DNA of 64,000 nucleotides, from NCBI GenBank assembly GCA_039197065.1, contig JBCCUL010000011.1:135026-199025 (forward strand), written 5' to 3'. This document shows positions 36,489 through 45,438 of the stretch, one piece after another. The stretch's first letter is position 1. Every line of letters begins with the position of its first letter. The translations under genes were made by a program, and so were the position numbers. The stretch is from JANQPX01 sp039197065. Its GTDB lineage: Bacteria > Pseudomonadota > Alphaproteobacteria > Geminicoccales > Geminicoccaceae. The notes beneath the pieces are model-generated. The model had not been told where the DNA came from. It saw nothing but the letters and a program-made list of their open reading frames with translations, and ran no database searches.

Positions 36489-37736
36489 TCAAGCCGCCTC
36501 GTAGGCTGCATAGGCTGCATCGATACCAGCGCCAGCCTCGCTCTTGAAGCCATGGCGCCTCAGGACGGCTTCGAGCGATCCAAGGCAGCGAAGAATGTTG
36601 GCCTTGCGGCAGACATAGCCCATGGTGCCGATACGCCAGATCTTGCCGTGCAGCGGACCGAAGGACGTGCCAATTTCGATACCGAAGTCGTGCAGCATGG
36701 CGCCGCGCACCTTTTCGCCGTCCGCAATCGCCTCGGGAATGACGACGCCGGTAACGTTGGGCATGCGGTTCGCTGGATCACCGAAAAGCTCGAGGTTCAT
36801 CGCCTCGAGGCCCGCGCGAAGCGCCCTGCTGGCAAGCGCGTGGCGGGCGATGCCCGCTTCAAGCCCCTCTTCCAGGATTACCCGCGCGCATTCCCGCGCG
36901 GCGTAGAGCATGGAGGTGCTCTCGGTGTGATGGTTCAGGCGTTTTTCGCTCCAGTAATCCATGAGCATGACAAGATCGAAATAGTTAGAGCGGATAACCG
37001 GCCCATCGCCGTCAACGGCACCTTCAGGGCGAATGCCGCCCTCGATCTTCCTGCGCGGCGAGATGACGTCGACGACGCGTTGATTGAAAGTGATCGGCGA
37101 CGTGCCCGGCGGTCCGGACATGCATTTTTGCAGGCCGGACGACACGGCATCGATGCACCAATCGTCGACATTGAGCGGCATGCCGCAAACGGTCGCTGTG
37201 GCATCGACATAGAGGAGAATATCATGGTCACGACAGATTCTGCCGATCTCGTCGAGCGGCTGGGCCATCGTGGTCGACGTGTCCCCCTGGACGGAAGCGA
37301 CCAGCTTGGGGCGATGCTGACGGATAGCCGCTTTGACGACATCGGGATCGAGCACCTGTCCCCACTCGGCCTCGATGGTGACGACCTCCGCGCCGACGCG
37401 CTCCGAGATCTCCTTCAGGAGGTGACCGAAACGGCCGAACACCAGAATCAGCACCTTGTCGCCCGGTGATAGAATGGATGTCAGACAGGCTTCGATACCG
37501 GCACGCGCCGTGCCGTTGATCAGAAGAGCCCAGTGGTTCTCCGTACAGAAAATGCGGCGGTAAAGCGCCATCACATCGTTCATATAGGCTGTGAACTCGG
37601 GATCGAACTGGCCGAGCATCGGTGTCGACATGGCGCGCAATACGCGTGGGTAGACGTCGACCGGGCCTGGTCCCATCAGGAGCCGCGGCGAAGGGTCGAG
37701 CGGACCGATCGAAACCTGGTCACCTGTCTGGTTCAT
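36489..37736 (-). CDS. pucG: PucG-like (S)-ureidoglycine-glyoxylate aminotransferase
   Basis: A 415-aa class V PLP aminotransferase. The Schiff-base lysine is Lys204 in GLQKCMSGPPG. LLMGPGPVDVYPRVLRAMSTP, LGQFDPEFT (Gln43) and EKRLNHHTE match Bacillus PucG as I remember it, including the Gln and Asn thought to distinguish ureidoglycine from serine or alanine donors. It would transfer the amino group of ureidoglycine to glyoxylate, giving glycine and oxalurate. ATG 37736 follows GGGAGG; the open frame to 37883 is ignored. It is the first gene of the oxalurate operon. Alanine-glyoxylate aminotransferase is the alternative reading. Confidence 0.88.
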   Translation of the reverse strand: MNQTGDQVSIGPLDPSPRLLMGPGPVDVYPRVLRAMSTPMLGQFDPEFTAYMNDVMALYRRIFCTENHWALLINGTARAGIEACLTSILSPGDKVLILVFGRFGHLLKEISERVGAEVVTIEAEWGQVLDPDVVKAAIRQHRPKLVASVQGDTSTTMAQPLDEIGRICRDHDILLYVDATATVCGMPLNVDDWCIDAVSSGLQKCMSGPPGTSPITFNQRVVDVISPRRKIEGGIRPEGAVDGDGPVIRSNYFDLVMLMDYWSEKRLNHHTESTSMLYAARECARVILEEGLEAGIARHALASRALRAGLEAMNLELFGDPANRMPNVTGVVIPEAIADGEKVRGAMLHDFGIEIGTSFGPLHGKIWRIGTMGYVCRKANILRCLGSLEAVLRRHGFKSEAGAGIDAAYAAYEAA

Positions 37737-37757
37737 GTCATACCTCCCTAGGCCGGC

Positions 37758-37774
37758 TCGGAACGCCGTTCCGA
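37758..37774. promoter_or_regulatory. Inverted repeat in the pucG leader, possible operator
   Basis: TCGGAACGCCGTTCCGA has perfect seven-base arms around three bases and lies about 22 bp before the pucG start. A second inverted repeat, AACTTTG and CAAAGTT 22 bases apart (37854-37889), lies nearer the divergent gene. Either could bind a regulator of the operon; no regulator gene is adjacent. Confidence 0.4.
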
Positions 37775-37930
37775 CGAGACTGCTTTCAATCCTGAGGATC
37801 GCAACTTTTGTCAAGTCGATGGTCGGACATAAGGCTCGCCCAGGATCGAGGCCAACTTTGACATCATCATCTGGCTGAACCACAAAGTTAGCTTAAGAGA
37901 CATCTGATATTTATAGGGAAGATCAAGGCC

Positions 37931-38827
37931 ATGAGCGCATCGATTGCAGTACCGGTTGTCGCGGTCATGTCGCCTGGAGACATGGGGCAATCTGTCGGGG
38001 CACGCCTCCGGCATAAAGGCGTACGCGTCATCACGACGCTGGAAGGTCGAAGTCAGCGCACCGTCGACCTCGCTTCAGCAGCGGGGATCGAGAATGTGCT
38101 CGATGACGTGACGTTGGTCGAGACCGCAGATATTCTGCTTTCGATCGTAGCGCCGGCCGAGGCGGAGAGGCTTGCTGCACGCCTTGCGCCAGCCATCGAT
38201 CAGGCCGGAAGTGATCTGGTTTATGTTGACTGCAATGCAATAGCACCTGAAACCGCGCTTCGCATCGAGCGTTTGATCAAGGATGCGGGCGGCCGTTTCG
38301 TGGATGCCGGAATTATCGGTCCGCCACCGCGCCAGGACAACAGCGCCACGCGATTTTACGTATCCGGTGGTGACGCCAACGAGGTTTTGAAGCTGAACGA
38401 CTATGGTCTCGACATACGAGCAATCGGCGATGACGTCGGCGAGGCATCGGCCTTGAAGATGTGCTACGCCGCACTCAACAAGGGGACGATTGCGCTGATG
38501 ACCGGCGTTGCGGTGATGGCCCAACGTCTTGGCGTCGCACCAGTTTTTGCCGATGAACTGGCATTAAGTCAGGAGGCTGTGCTTCGACGCATGCAAGTGC
38601 AAATCCCAGGCATGGTCCCGAAGGCCCATCGCTGGATCGGCGAAATGGAGGAGATTGCCCAAACCTTTGGCTCCGCGGCGCTGACTCCGCTGATTTTCGA
38701 AGGCATCGCCGATGTCTACAGGGACGTGGCGGACAAACCAATCGCCGAGACGTCACCGGAAGCATGGCGCGAAGCCGGAAAGTCCTACGATGAGGTTGTC
38801 GCCGCTCTGGCCTCCAAGGGGAAATAA
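37931..38827 (+). CDS. NAD(P)-dependent dehydrogenase with DUF1932 C-terminal domain
   Basis: A 298-aa protein of the 6-phosphogluconate / 3-hydroxyisobutyrate dehydrogenase class. The N-terminal Rossmann part contains VVAVMSPGDMGQSVGARL, with the first glycine of GxGxxG replaced by Ser-Pro-Gly. The C-terminal DUF1932 domain contains SALKMCYAALNKGTIALMTG, whose lysine fits the catalytic position. The substrate is unknown. It is divergent from the oxalurate operon across 194 bp that carry inverted repeats, so a role in glyoxylate or hydroxyacid metabolism is possible but not shown. Confidence 0.8.
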   Translation: MSASIAVPVVAVMSPGDMGQSVGARLRHKGVRVITTLEGRSQRTVDLASAAGIENVLDDVTLVETADILLSIVAPAEAERLAARLAPAIDQAGSDLVYVDCNAIAPETALRIERLIKDAGGRFVDAGIIGPPPRQDNSATRFYVSGGDANEVLKLNDYGLDIRAIGDDVGEASALKMCYAALNKGTIALMTGVAVMAQRLGVAPVFADELALSQEAVLRRMQVQIPGMVPKAHRWIGEMEEIAQTFGSAALTPLIFEGIADVYRDVADKPIAETSPEAWREAGKSYDEVVAALASKGK

Positions 38828-39109
38828 CCTTCCGTCAAGATAGAAGATAGCTTTTGTACCACTGAGTGGAAAATAGACGCCTTATAGAAAACGTCGTGAA
38901 ACGCCTTGCGGCCTTCTCACCCGAATACATGAAACCGGTCGATCATCGTTGAAATCGATGTTGAGAACCGTCGGCACATGACGTGATTTTATCAAATAAC
39001 ACAAGAGGTTGCTATTGTCCTAACCTTGTTTTTCTGGCTATTGTCCGGTTTGTCCTGCGTCGTCAAAAAAACGAAGCGCCGAACGAAGTTGATTTGGGAG
39101 ATGAGAGCG

Positions 39110-40963
39110 ATGGAGAGTTTCCTGTCGCTGCCGCGTTCCGCCAAAGGCGGCCTTGCTGTTTTACTTGCCGTCGCCCTTCTCGGTTGGGCGATCGTTGCCT
39201 ACTCGGCTAAACAGCAGCACGAGGACGCCAGAAGCCTAGAGAGCACGCTGGCAACGTTGAAAAGTCAGATAGACGGCGAACAAGCGGTGCGCTCCGAGCT
39301 GCTGAGCGCTCAGGAGCGTTTGGCCGCTGCAGAGACGGAACTCGCCACAAGCCGAGACTCCGCTTTAGCAAGCCAGCAGGAAAAAGGTGATCTCGAAGCT
39401 GAACTCGCAGCCTTGAAGGCCGAGTTCGCGGCAATGAATGAGCAGACCGAGAGCGATTCTACCGGTCAGAGCGACGGCGAGGCCCTGCGCGCACGCCTGA
39501 CCAAAACCATGACCGAGCTTAGCGCAAAGAATGCCACGCTGCAGCAGCGGGAACGCGAGCTGCAACGTGCATTGGAGAGGGCTGAAGTGGCTGAAGCGAA
39601 TGTCGAGACCCTGTCGGGTGATGTCGAAAAGAGCGAAGGGCTGCGTGAACGGCTGACCGAGACGATGACCGCGCTCAGCGCCAAGACCGCCATGCTCCAG
39701 CAGCGAGATCGCGACATAAATCGGATGAAGGCAGACCAGACCTCAGCCGAGGAAAAGATGGCAGGCCTGGAGGCGGCAATCGCCGAGCGAGATGATGCTG
39801 ATCGATCGCTCGACGCCCTTGCCGACAAGCTTGACGATAGCGAGCAGGCACTGAAGGAAAGCGCTGCTGCGTTCGACGAAAACAAGCAGGCTCTGGCGGA
39901 TCAAGAGAACCGTTTTAGGAATCTCGAAGCTCAGCAGACATCCATCGAAGCGCTCATCAGCAAGAAACAGACTGCTGTCATGGAGCAAGAGAAGAAGCTG
40001 GAATCACTAACAGACAGCGTTGGTCAAGAAGAGGAGCGTCTAGCGGCTCAGAAGGCTAGTATCGACAGTGCGAATGCCGAACTTGCCGATCTCATCGCAG
40101 CGCGTGATGAGAGTGCAGCCGAAAACAGCCGTCTCTCTGCAGAAATCGATAGCCTTCAGACAGTGCTGAGCGAGAAAGAGGATGCAATCGCTTACGCAGA
40201 AACCGAGCTTGAGCGTTTAGAGGGCGAAATCTCGCTTAGCGAGCAGAGGCTCGCCGAGCAAGATGGAGAACTTGAGGAAAAGGCGTCATTGCTGAACGCG
40301 CAGAATGTCGAGATGCAAAGCGTCGAAGCCAGTCTTCAGGCGTTAAAGGCTGACCACTCTACGGCCGATGAAGACCTTGCGGCCTACAAGAACGAACTCA
40401 GCGAAACCAAAGCGCAGCTTGCCAGCGAGACAGCTCTCCTGGATGCCAAGCGCGCAGAGTTGGCCGATACCGACACGCAAATCATCAAGGCGCGCGCAGC
40501 TCTGGAAAACGGTTCGTCAGCCGGACAGTCACTGCCTCAGATACCCATCGCCGCTCTGAGCTCGGACAATCCGGCCGTGCTGCCGATCGACCCGCTGCAG
40601 CATCCCTTCCCGGTGCAGACGGAAAATGGCATTCGTCTGGCGCTAGTCCATTTCGATATGGGCAGTCATGAACTCTCGCCTGGGGGTCTCCGGCGAGCCA
40701 AGGAAGCAGCCGCGTGGATCAAAGCTCAAGGCGTCGAGAAAATCACCCTGGTTGGTGCGACTGATACGATCGGGACCTTCGAGAACAACATGGAGCTCGC
40801 CCGTCGTCGCGCCCAAACGCTCTTTGACACCTTCACGGCCGAAGGTATCGATCCCGATAATATCGAGCTAGTATCGAGGGGCGAAGAAGGCGGTAGCGAG
40901 ATCATCGATGACCATACGGCCGAACCGCTGAATCGTTGTGTCGGTGTCTTTATTCAAGGCTAG
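39110..40963 (+). CDS. Membrane-anchored long coiled-coil protein with C-terminal OmpA-like domain
   Basis: About 617 aa from ATG 39110 with GGGAG nine bases upstream. Residues 12-31 form one membrane helix. Residues 35-480 are an almost uninterrupted Glu/Ala/Leu/Gln-rich coiled coil. Residues 525-617 are an OmpA-like peptidoglycan-binding domain starting LALVHFDMGSHELSPGG and ending NRCVGVFIQG. Within the coil, a 28-residue segment at 126-153 (LRARLTKTMTELSAK) recurs at 178-205 (LRERLTETMTALSAK), a 52-residue period. It probably spans the periplasm from inner membrane to cell wall. No Tol-Pal, flagellar or secretion genes are adjacent. Its upstream 282 bp are AT-richer. Confidence 0.8.
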   Translation: MESFLSLPRSAKGGLAVLLAVALLGWAIVAYSAKQQHEDARSLESTLATLKSQIDGEQAVRSELLSAQERLAAAETELATSRDSALASQQEKGDLEAELAALKAEFAAMNEQTESDSTGQSDGEALRARLTKTMTELSAKNATLQQRERELQRALERAEVAEANVETLSGDVEKSEGLRERLTETMTALSAKTAMLQQRDRDINRMKADQTSAEEKMAGLEAAIAERDDADRSLDALADKLDDSEQALKESAAAFDENKQALADQENRFRNLEAQQTSIEALISKKQTAVMEQEKKLESLTDSVGQEEERLAAQKASIDSANAELADLIAARDESAAENSRLSAEIDSLQTVLSEKEDAIAYAETELERLEGEISLSEQRLAEQDGELEEKASLLNAQNVEMQSVEASLQALKADHSTADEDLAAYKNELSETKAQLASETALLDAKRAELADTDTQIIKARAALENGSSAGQSLPQIPIAALSSDNPAVLPIDPLQHPFPVQTENGIRLALVHFDMGSHELSPGGLRRAKEAAAWIKAQGVEKITLVGATDTIGTFENNMELARRRAQTLFDTFTAEGIDPDNIELVSRGEEGGSEIIDDHTAEPLNRCVGVFIQG

Positions 40964-41105
40964 TCCCGTATCGGCCGGCTGTTTCTGATCGTCGCCTGAT
41001 AGGACATCCCTTGAGCACCTGCGCCCTGAGAGGCTAGGCTGTTCAAGCCATGGCGGCTTGCCCCATGGACTGAAGCTCGTTTCTTCGCCATGGAGCTGTG
41101 TGACG

Positions 41106-41987
41106 ATGCGCTACGAACGTCCTGAAACCCTTGATGCAGCGGTTGCTTTGCTCGCCGGCGCTCCCAGCCGGACGCGTGTACTGGCGGGTGGCACAGATCT
41201 TCTTGTGCAGCTGCGTGCCGGCATGATCGATCCGGATCTCGTCGTCGACATCAAAGCCATTCCCGAGATGCGCGCGATCACCGCCGATGATGGTGGCTTT
41301 CGCATCGGGGCCGCCGTCGCCGGTGCCGAACTTTCCGAGCATCCAGACGTCAAACATCTTTGGCCGGGCGTGGTCGAGGCGGTCGATCTGATCGGCTCCA
41401 CCCAGATCCAGGGTCGCTGCACCCTGGTCGGTAACCTTTGCAACGCTTCGCCCGCAGCCGATTCCGTACCGGCCATGATCGCGGCCGACGCGGCCGTGCG
41501 TATCGTGGGGCCCAGCGGAAGCCGTGAGCTACCTGTTGAAGAGGTGGTGACCGGGCCAGGGCAGACGTCGCTCGAAGACGGGGAGTTTATCACGTCGGTG
41601 TTCCTCCCTGCCCGGCCTGCTCGATCCAGCGATGCCTATCTCCGCTTCATTCCGCGGACCGAGATGGACATCGCGGTTGTCGGCGCTGGCGTGAGCGTCA
41701 ACCTCGATGAGAGCGGCATCTGCACAGCGGCCCGCGTCGGTCTCGGCGCCGTCGCCGCGACCCCCCTTCTCGTCCCGGACGCCGCCGCGGCCTTAGTAGG
41801 CACCCCAATCGACGATGCCGCGCTCGAAAGCCTTGGGTCAGCGGCGTCGGCCGTATGCCGACCGATTGATGATAAGCGGGGGACGATCGAGTATCGAACT
41901 AAGGTTGCCGGAGTCCTCGCTCGGCGCGCCGCCGTCATTGCGCGGGATCGCGCCAAGGGGATCGCCGCGAATGGAGGGGCGCACTGA
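41106..41987 (+). CDS. Molybdenum hydroxylase FAD-binding subunit (xanthine dehydrogenase family)
   Basis: A 293-aa FAD subunit (CoxM/XdhB type). RVLAGGTDLLVQLRAG is the FAD-binding loop, and LVGNLCNASPAADSVPAMIAADA the second one. The C-terminal CO dehydrogenase flavoprotein domain starts near residue 175. ATG 41106 has GGAG ten bases upstream and starts at the conserved YERPETLDAAVALL. Its stop overlaps the 2Fe-2S subunit start by one base. It passes electrons from the iron-sulfur subunit to NAD or another acceptor. Confidence 0.92.
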   Translation: MRYERPETLDAAVALLAGAPSRTRVLAGGTDLLVQLRAGMIDPDLVVDIKAIPEMRAITADDGGFRIGAAVAGAELSEHPDVKHLWPGVVEAVDLIGSTQIQGRCTLVGNLCNASPAADSVPAMIAADAAVRIVGPSGSRELPVEEVVTGPGQTSLEDGEFITSVFLPARPARSSDAYLRFIPRTEMDIAVVGAGVSVNLDESGICTAARVGLGAVAATPLLVPDAAAALVGTPIDDAALESLGSAASAVCRPIDDKRGTIEYRTKVAGVLARRAAVIARDRAKGIAANGGAH

Positions 41988-42463
41988 TGGCGAAGATCCA
42001 TGTGACCACCGAGATCAACGGCGATCCGGTGGAATTCCTCTGTGAACCGGAGCAAACGTTGCTCGACGTTCTTAGGGACGAGCTCAATCTGACCGGCTCC
42101 AAGGAAGGCTGCGCATCCGGCGATTGCGGTGCCTGTTCCGTCATGGCCGACGATCGTCTCGTTTGCGCTTGCCTGGTGCTCGGTGCCGAGGCTGAAGGCA
42201 AGAGCGTCGAGACTATCGAAGGCATGGCTGACGGAGAGGATTTGCACCCGCTGCAGCAAAAATTTCTGGAGCATGCCGCCTTGCAATGCGGCGTCTGTAC
42301 GCCAGGTTTTCTCATAGCGGCCAAGGCGCTCCTGGAAAAAAACCCAGATCCGAGCGAGACCGAGGTCCGCTATTGGCTTGCCGGCAATCTCTGCCGCTGC
42401 ACCGGCTACGACAAAATCATCCGCGCGGTGCTCGACACTGCAAGTGACATGAGGGGGAGCTGA
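41987..42463 (+). CDS. Molybdenum hydroxylase 2Fe-2S subunit
   Basis: A 158-aa two-cluster ferredoxin-like subunit. The plant-type 2Fe-2S domain has GCASGDCGACSVM followed by CAC. The helical second domain has CGVCTPGF and CRCTGY. This is the standard small subunit of xanthine dehydrogenase, CO dehydrogenase and similar enzymes. It overlaps the FAD gene by one base and is two bases from the large-subunit gene. Confidence 0.94.
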   Translation: MAKIHVTTEINGDPVEFLCEPEQTLLDVLRDELNLTGSKEGCASGDCGACSVMADDRLVCACLVLGAEAEGKSVETIEGMADGEDLHPLQQKFLEHAALQCGVCTPGFLIAAKALLEKNPDPSETEVRYWLAGNLCRCTGYDKIIRAVLDTASDMRGS

Positions 42464-42465
42464 GC

Positions 42466-44778
42466 ATGGCCACCGCTCTGAAGTTCGAAAAACCCAATGG
42501 CGAGATGAAATGGATCGGCACGCGTCCGGTACGCCCGGACGGCGTCGACAAGGTGACGGGGCGCGCCAAGTTCGGCGCGGATATGTCCCTCCCCGGCATG
42601 ATCTTCGGCAAGGTGCTGCGCTCCCCTCACGCGCACGCTCGGATTAAGAGCATCGACACGTCGAAAGCCGAAGCGCTGCCCGGCGTCAAGGCGGTGGTTA
42701 CGCGCAACGATTTTCAAGACATGCCGTCCGAGATTACGCCGGCCGGCGAGATGCTGATCAATTATCGGGACGTGATGCGGAATGTGATGGCCAGGGACAA
42801 GGCGCTCTATGAAGGCCATGCCGTCGCCGCGGTCGCCGCGACCTCCAACAGCATCGCCCAGAAGGCCCTCGCCCTCATCGAGGTCGACTACGAGGTACTG
42901 CCCCACGTCATCGACGTGATGGATGCGATCAAGCCAGACGCGCCCGTTCTCCATGAGGACATGTTCACCGAAGGTGTCGAGCCGACACCGACCAAGGCCT
43001 CGAACGCGTCGAAGCGGGTCGAGTTCGCGATCGGCGATATCGAGAAAGGCTTTACCGAGGCCGATGTGATTGTCGAGCGCGTCTTCGACACCAAGCCGGT
43101 GCATCAGGCCTATATCGAGCCCCACGCCTGCCTCGCCAGCATGTCCGAGGACGGCCAGGCGGAGCTTTTTGTCTGCACCCAGGGGCATTTCATCGTGCGC
43201 ACCCACTGCGCGCGGCTCCTCGGTATGGATGTCGCCAGCCTCAAGGTGACGGCCTCCGAGATCGGCGGCGGCTTCGGCGGCAAGACGGTGGTCTATCTCG
43301 AACCGGTCGCCCTGATGCTGTCCAAAAAGTCGAGAAAACCGGTCAAGATGCAGATGACGCGAGAAGAGGTGTTCAAGGCCTCAGGCCCCACCTCAGGCGC
43401 CCATATGCGCATCAAGATCGGGGCCTCCAAGGACGGCAGGATCACCGCGGGCGAGGCCGAACTTTACTACCAGGCCGGCGCCTTCCAGGGCGGACCGATC
43501 GGCCCCGGCGCCATGTGTGCCTACGCCCCCTATGACCTCGAAAACGTCAAGGTGATCGGCTTCGACATCGTCACCAACCGTCCGAAGGTGGCGGCCTATC
43601 GGGCGCCAGGTGCGCCGATCTCGGAATATGCGGTCGAGAGCGTGGTCGACGAAGTCGCCAAGAAACTCGGCATCGATCCCATCGATTTCCGCCTGAAAAA
43701 CGCCGCCAAGGAGGGCACACGCACAGCCTACGGGCCGAAGCTCGGCGCCGTCGGCCTAATCGAAACGCTGGAAGCGGCCAAAGCCCACGACCACTACAAA
43801 GCGCCACTCAAAGTCAACCATGATCATGGCATGGTCGGCCGTGGTACGGCCTCGGGCTTCTGGTTCAATATCGGCGGTGAGACCTCGACCACGATCAATG
43901 TGAATGAGGACGGCACGGTCACGCTGATCCAGGGCACGCCCGACATCGGCGGCTCGCGTGCGTCGAATGCGCTGATGGCGGCGGAAGCTTTCGGAATCGA
44001 CTACGACAAGATCAAGCCGATGGTCGGCGATACCTCGGCGCTCGGCTACACCTTCCTGACCGGCGGTTCCCGCGCGACCCTCGCCAACGGCGTGACCACG
44101 CGGGAAGCGGCCAACTCCGCGATCGCCGAGATGTGCAGGCGCGCCGCCAAGATCTGGGAGATCCCTGAGGACGCGGTGAAGTGGGAGAATGGTGCTGCCG
44201 TCCCGGCAGGTGACAACGCCGGCAAGTTCGAGCCCATGTCCATGGCCGAGATCGCCAAGATCGCCGGGAAGACCGGCGGGCCGATCGCCGGTCACGCGCA
44301 TATCAACGTGCAGGGGGCCGGGCCAAGCTTCGGCACGCACATCGTCGACGTCGAGGTCGACAAGGAGACCGGCAAGGTCGACATCCTCCGCTACACCGTG
44401 ATCCAGGACGCCGGCAAGGCTGTGCATCCCGCTTATGTCGAAGGCCAATACCAGGGCGGTGCGGTGCAGGGCATCGGCTGGGCGCTGAACGAGGAATATA
44501 TCTACGGGGAGGACGGCAAGCTGCAGAACCCTGGCTTCCTCGACTACCGTATCCCCGTGGCCTCCGACGTCCCGATGATCGACACGGTGATCGTCGAAAA
44601 GACCAATCCCAAACACCCCTATGGCGTGCGCGGCGTCGGCGAAACGCCGATCGTCCCACCCATGGCCGCAATCGCGAATGCGATCGAGCAGGCCACTGGC
44701 ATCCGCTTCACCGAACTGCCGATGTCCCCGCCCAAAGTGCTGAAGGCGCTCGACGAGGATGCCGGCGGCACGGGCTAA
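42466..44778 (+). CDS. Molybdenum hydroxylase molybdopterin-binding large subunit
   Basis: A 770-aa large subunit. GGGFGGK at 267-273 binds the Mo cofactor, AAYRAPGAP contains an arginine typical of xanthine-dehydrogenase-like active sites, and GVRGVGE near 720-726 carries the catalytic glutamate. The CO dehydrogenase AYRCSFR loop is absent, so this is not a form I CO dehydrogenase. Substrate is uncertain: xanthine or hypoxanthine is attractive because an oxalurate (purine catabolic) operon lies 3.4 kb upstream, but other N-heterocycles or aldehydes are possible. A MoaD-like gene follows after three bases. Confidence 0.9.
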   Translation: MATALKFEKPNGEMKWIGTRPVRPDGVDKVTGRAKFGADMSLPGMIFGKVLRSPHAHARIKSIDTSKAEALPGVKAVVTRNDFQDMPSEITPAGEMLINYRDVMRNVMARDKALYEGHAVAAVAATSNSIAQKALALIEVDYEVLPHVIDVMDAIKPDAPVLHEDMFTEGVEPTPTKASNASKRVEFAIGDIEKGFTEADVIVERVFDTKPVHQAYIEPHACLASMSEDGQAELFVCTQGHFIVRTHCARLLGMDVASLKVTASEIGGGFGGKTVVYLEPVALMLSKKSRKPVKMQMTREEVFKASGPTSGAHMRIKIGASKDGRITAGEAELYYQAGAFQGGPIGPGAMCAYAPYDLENVKVIGFDIVTNRPKVAAYRAPGAPISEYAVESVVDEVAKKLGIDPIDFRLKNAAKEGTRTAYGPKLGAVGLIETLEAAKAHDHYKAPLKVNHDHGMVGRGTASGFWFNIGGETSTTINVNEDGTVTLIQGTPDIGGSRASNALMAAEAFGIDYDKIKPMVGDTSALGYTFLTGGSRATLANGVTTREAANSAIAEMCRRAAKIWEIPEDAVKWENGAAVPAGDNAGKFEPMSMAEIAKIAGKTGGPIAGHAHINVQGAGPSFGTHIVDVEVDKETGKVDILRYTVIQDAGKAVHPAYVEGQYQGGAVQGIGWALNEEYIYGEDGKLQNPGFLDYRIPVASDVPMIDTVIVEKTNPKHPYGVRGVGETPIVPPMAAIANAIEQATGIRFTELPMSPPKVLKALDEDAGGTG

Positions 44779-44781
44779 ACG

Positions 44782-45027
44782 ATGGCAAGGATCGTGCTAA
44801 CCCGAGCGCTGCGCAAATTCGCCGAAGGCGAAGGCGAGTTCGAGCTCGACGTCGGCACGGTCCAGGCCCTCTTCCGCGAACTCGGCGAGCGCTACCCCGC
44901 CATGAAGCGCCATCTCGAAGAAGGTGTGGCCGTGGCTATAGATGGTCAGATCTACCAGGACGCCCTCTTCGAACCCATCCCCGAAGACAGCGAAGTCCAC
45001 GTCATCCCCCAAATCGCCGGCGGGTGA
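44782..45027 (+). CDS. MoaD/ThiS-like sulfur-carrier protein
   Basis: An 81-aa beta-grasp protein ending in IAGG, the Gly-Gly tail that is thiocarboxylated in sulfur carriers. VQALFRELGERYP and EDSEVHVIPQIAGG are typical. It starts three bases after the large hydroxylase subunit, so it is almost certainly in the same operon. It may supply sulfur for the cyanolyzable sulfido ligand or for molybdopterin itself. A dedicated carrier next to this enzyme class is not universal. Confidence 0.85.
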   Translation: MARIVLTRALRKFAEGEGEFELDVGTVQALFRELGERYPAMKRHLEEGVAVAIDGQIYQDALFEPIPEDSEVHVIPQIAGG

Positions 45028-45438
45028 ACGCAGCGCGTTCAGGCTGGACTCTGTGGGGGCGGTGGACGTGTTGTGATTTGTTGGCGCGTGACTACTTCGA
45101 TGTTAAAGATCTTCGCTGGCGACTACCACGTTATAGTTACGGGCTTGCTTCAGCTATGTGGCAGGAGTCGTCATCCAACTTGATGGCTACGCTCACCGGC
45201 GAAACTTGAGTGAACTATCGAGAAGCACCACTTCTCAAGACTGGTATGGCAAGCACCAGCAGCAGTAACTTCGAGAGGAAATTTTCGCAGATACTTTGCT
45301 GAACATATTAATTAATTAAATAGATGCGCTTAATTGGAAAAATGTAGAAATTAAAACTGAACTACATGAAACATTCTGGTCATTGAATTTGGTATTTGGA
45401 AATATTTTTACGTTATTTGTATTTAAAATTTTGATCTA
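45028..45438. other. Non-coding, AT-rich stretch
   Basis: About 410 bp with no supported gene. GC content falls sharply from about 45290, with a TTAATTAATTAA run near 45310. The drop in GC and the truncated gene that follows suggest a recombination scar or inserted DNA. Confidence 0.5.

Noticed and set aside
45024..45209. 61-codon frame starting at the end of the MoaD-like gene
   Set aside because: It starts at a GTG inside the preceding stop region and shows no family features or conserved pattern.
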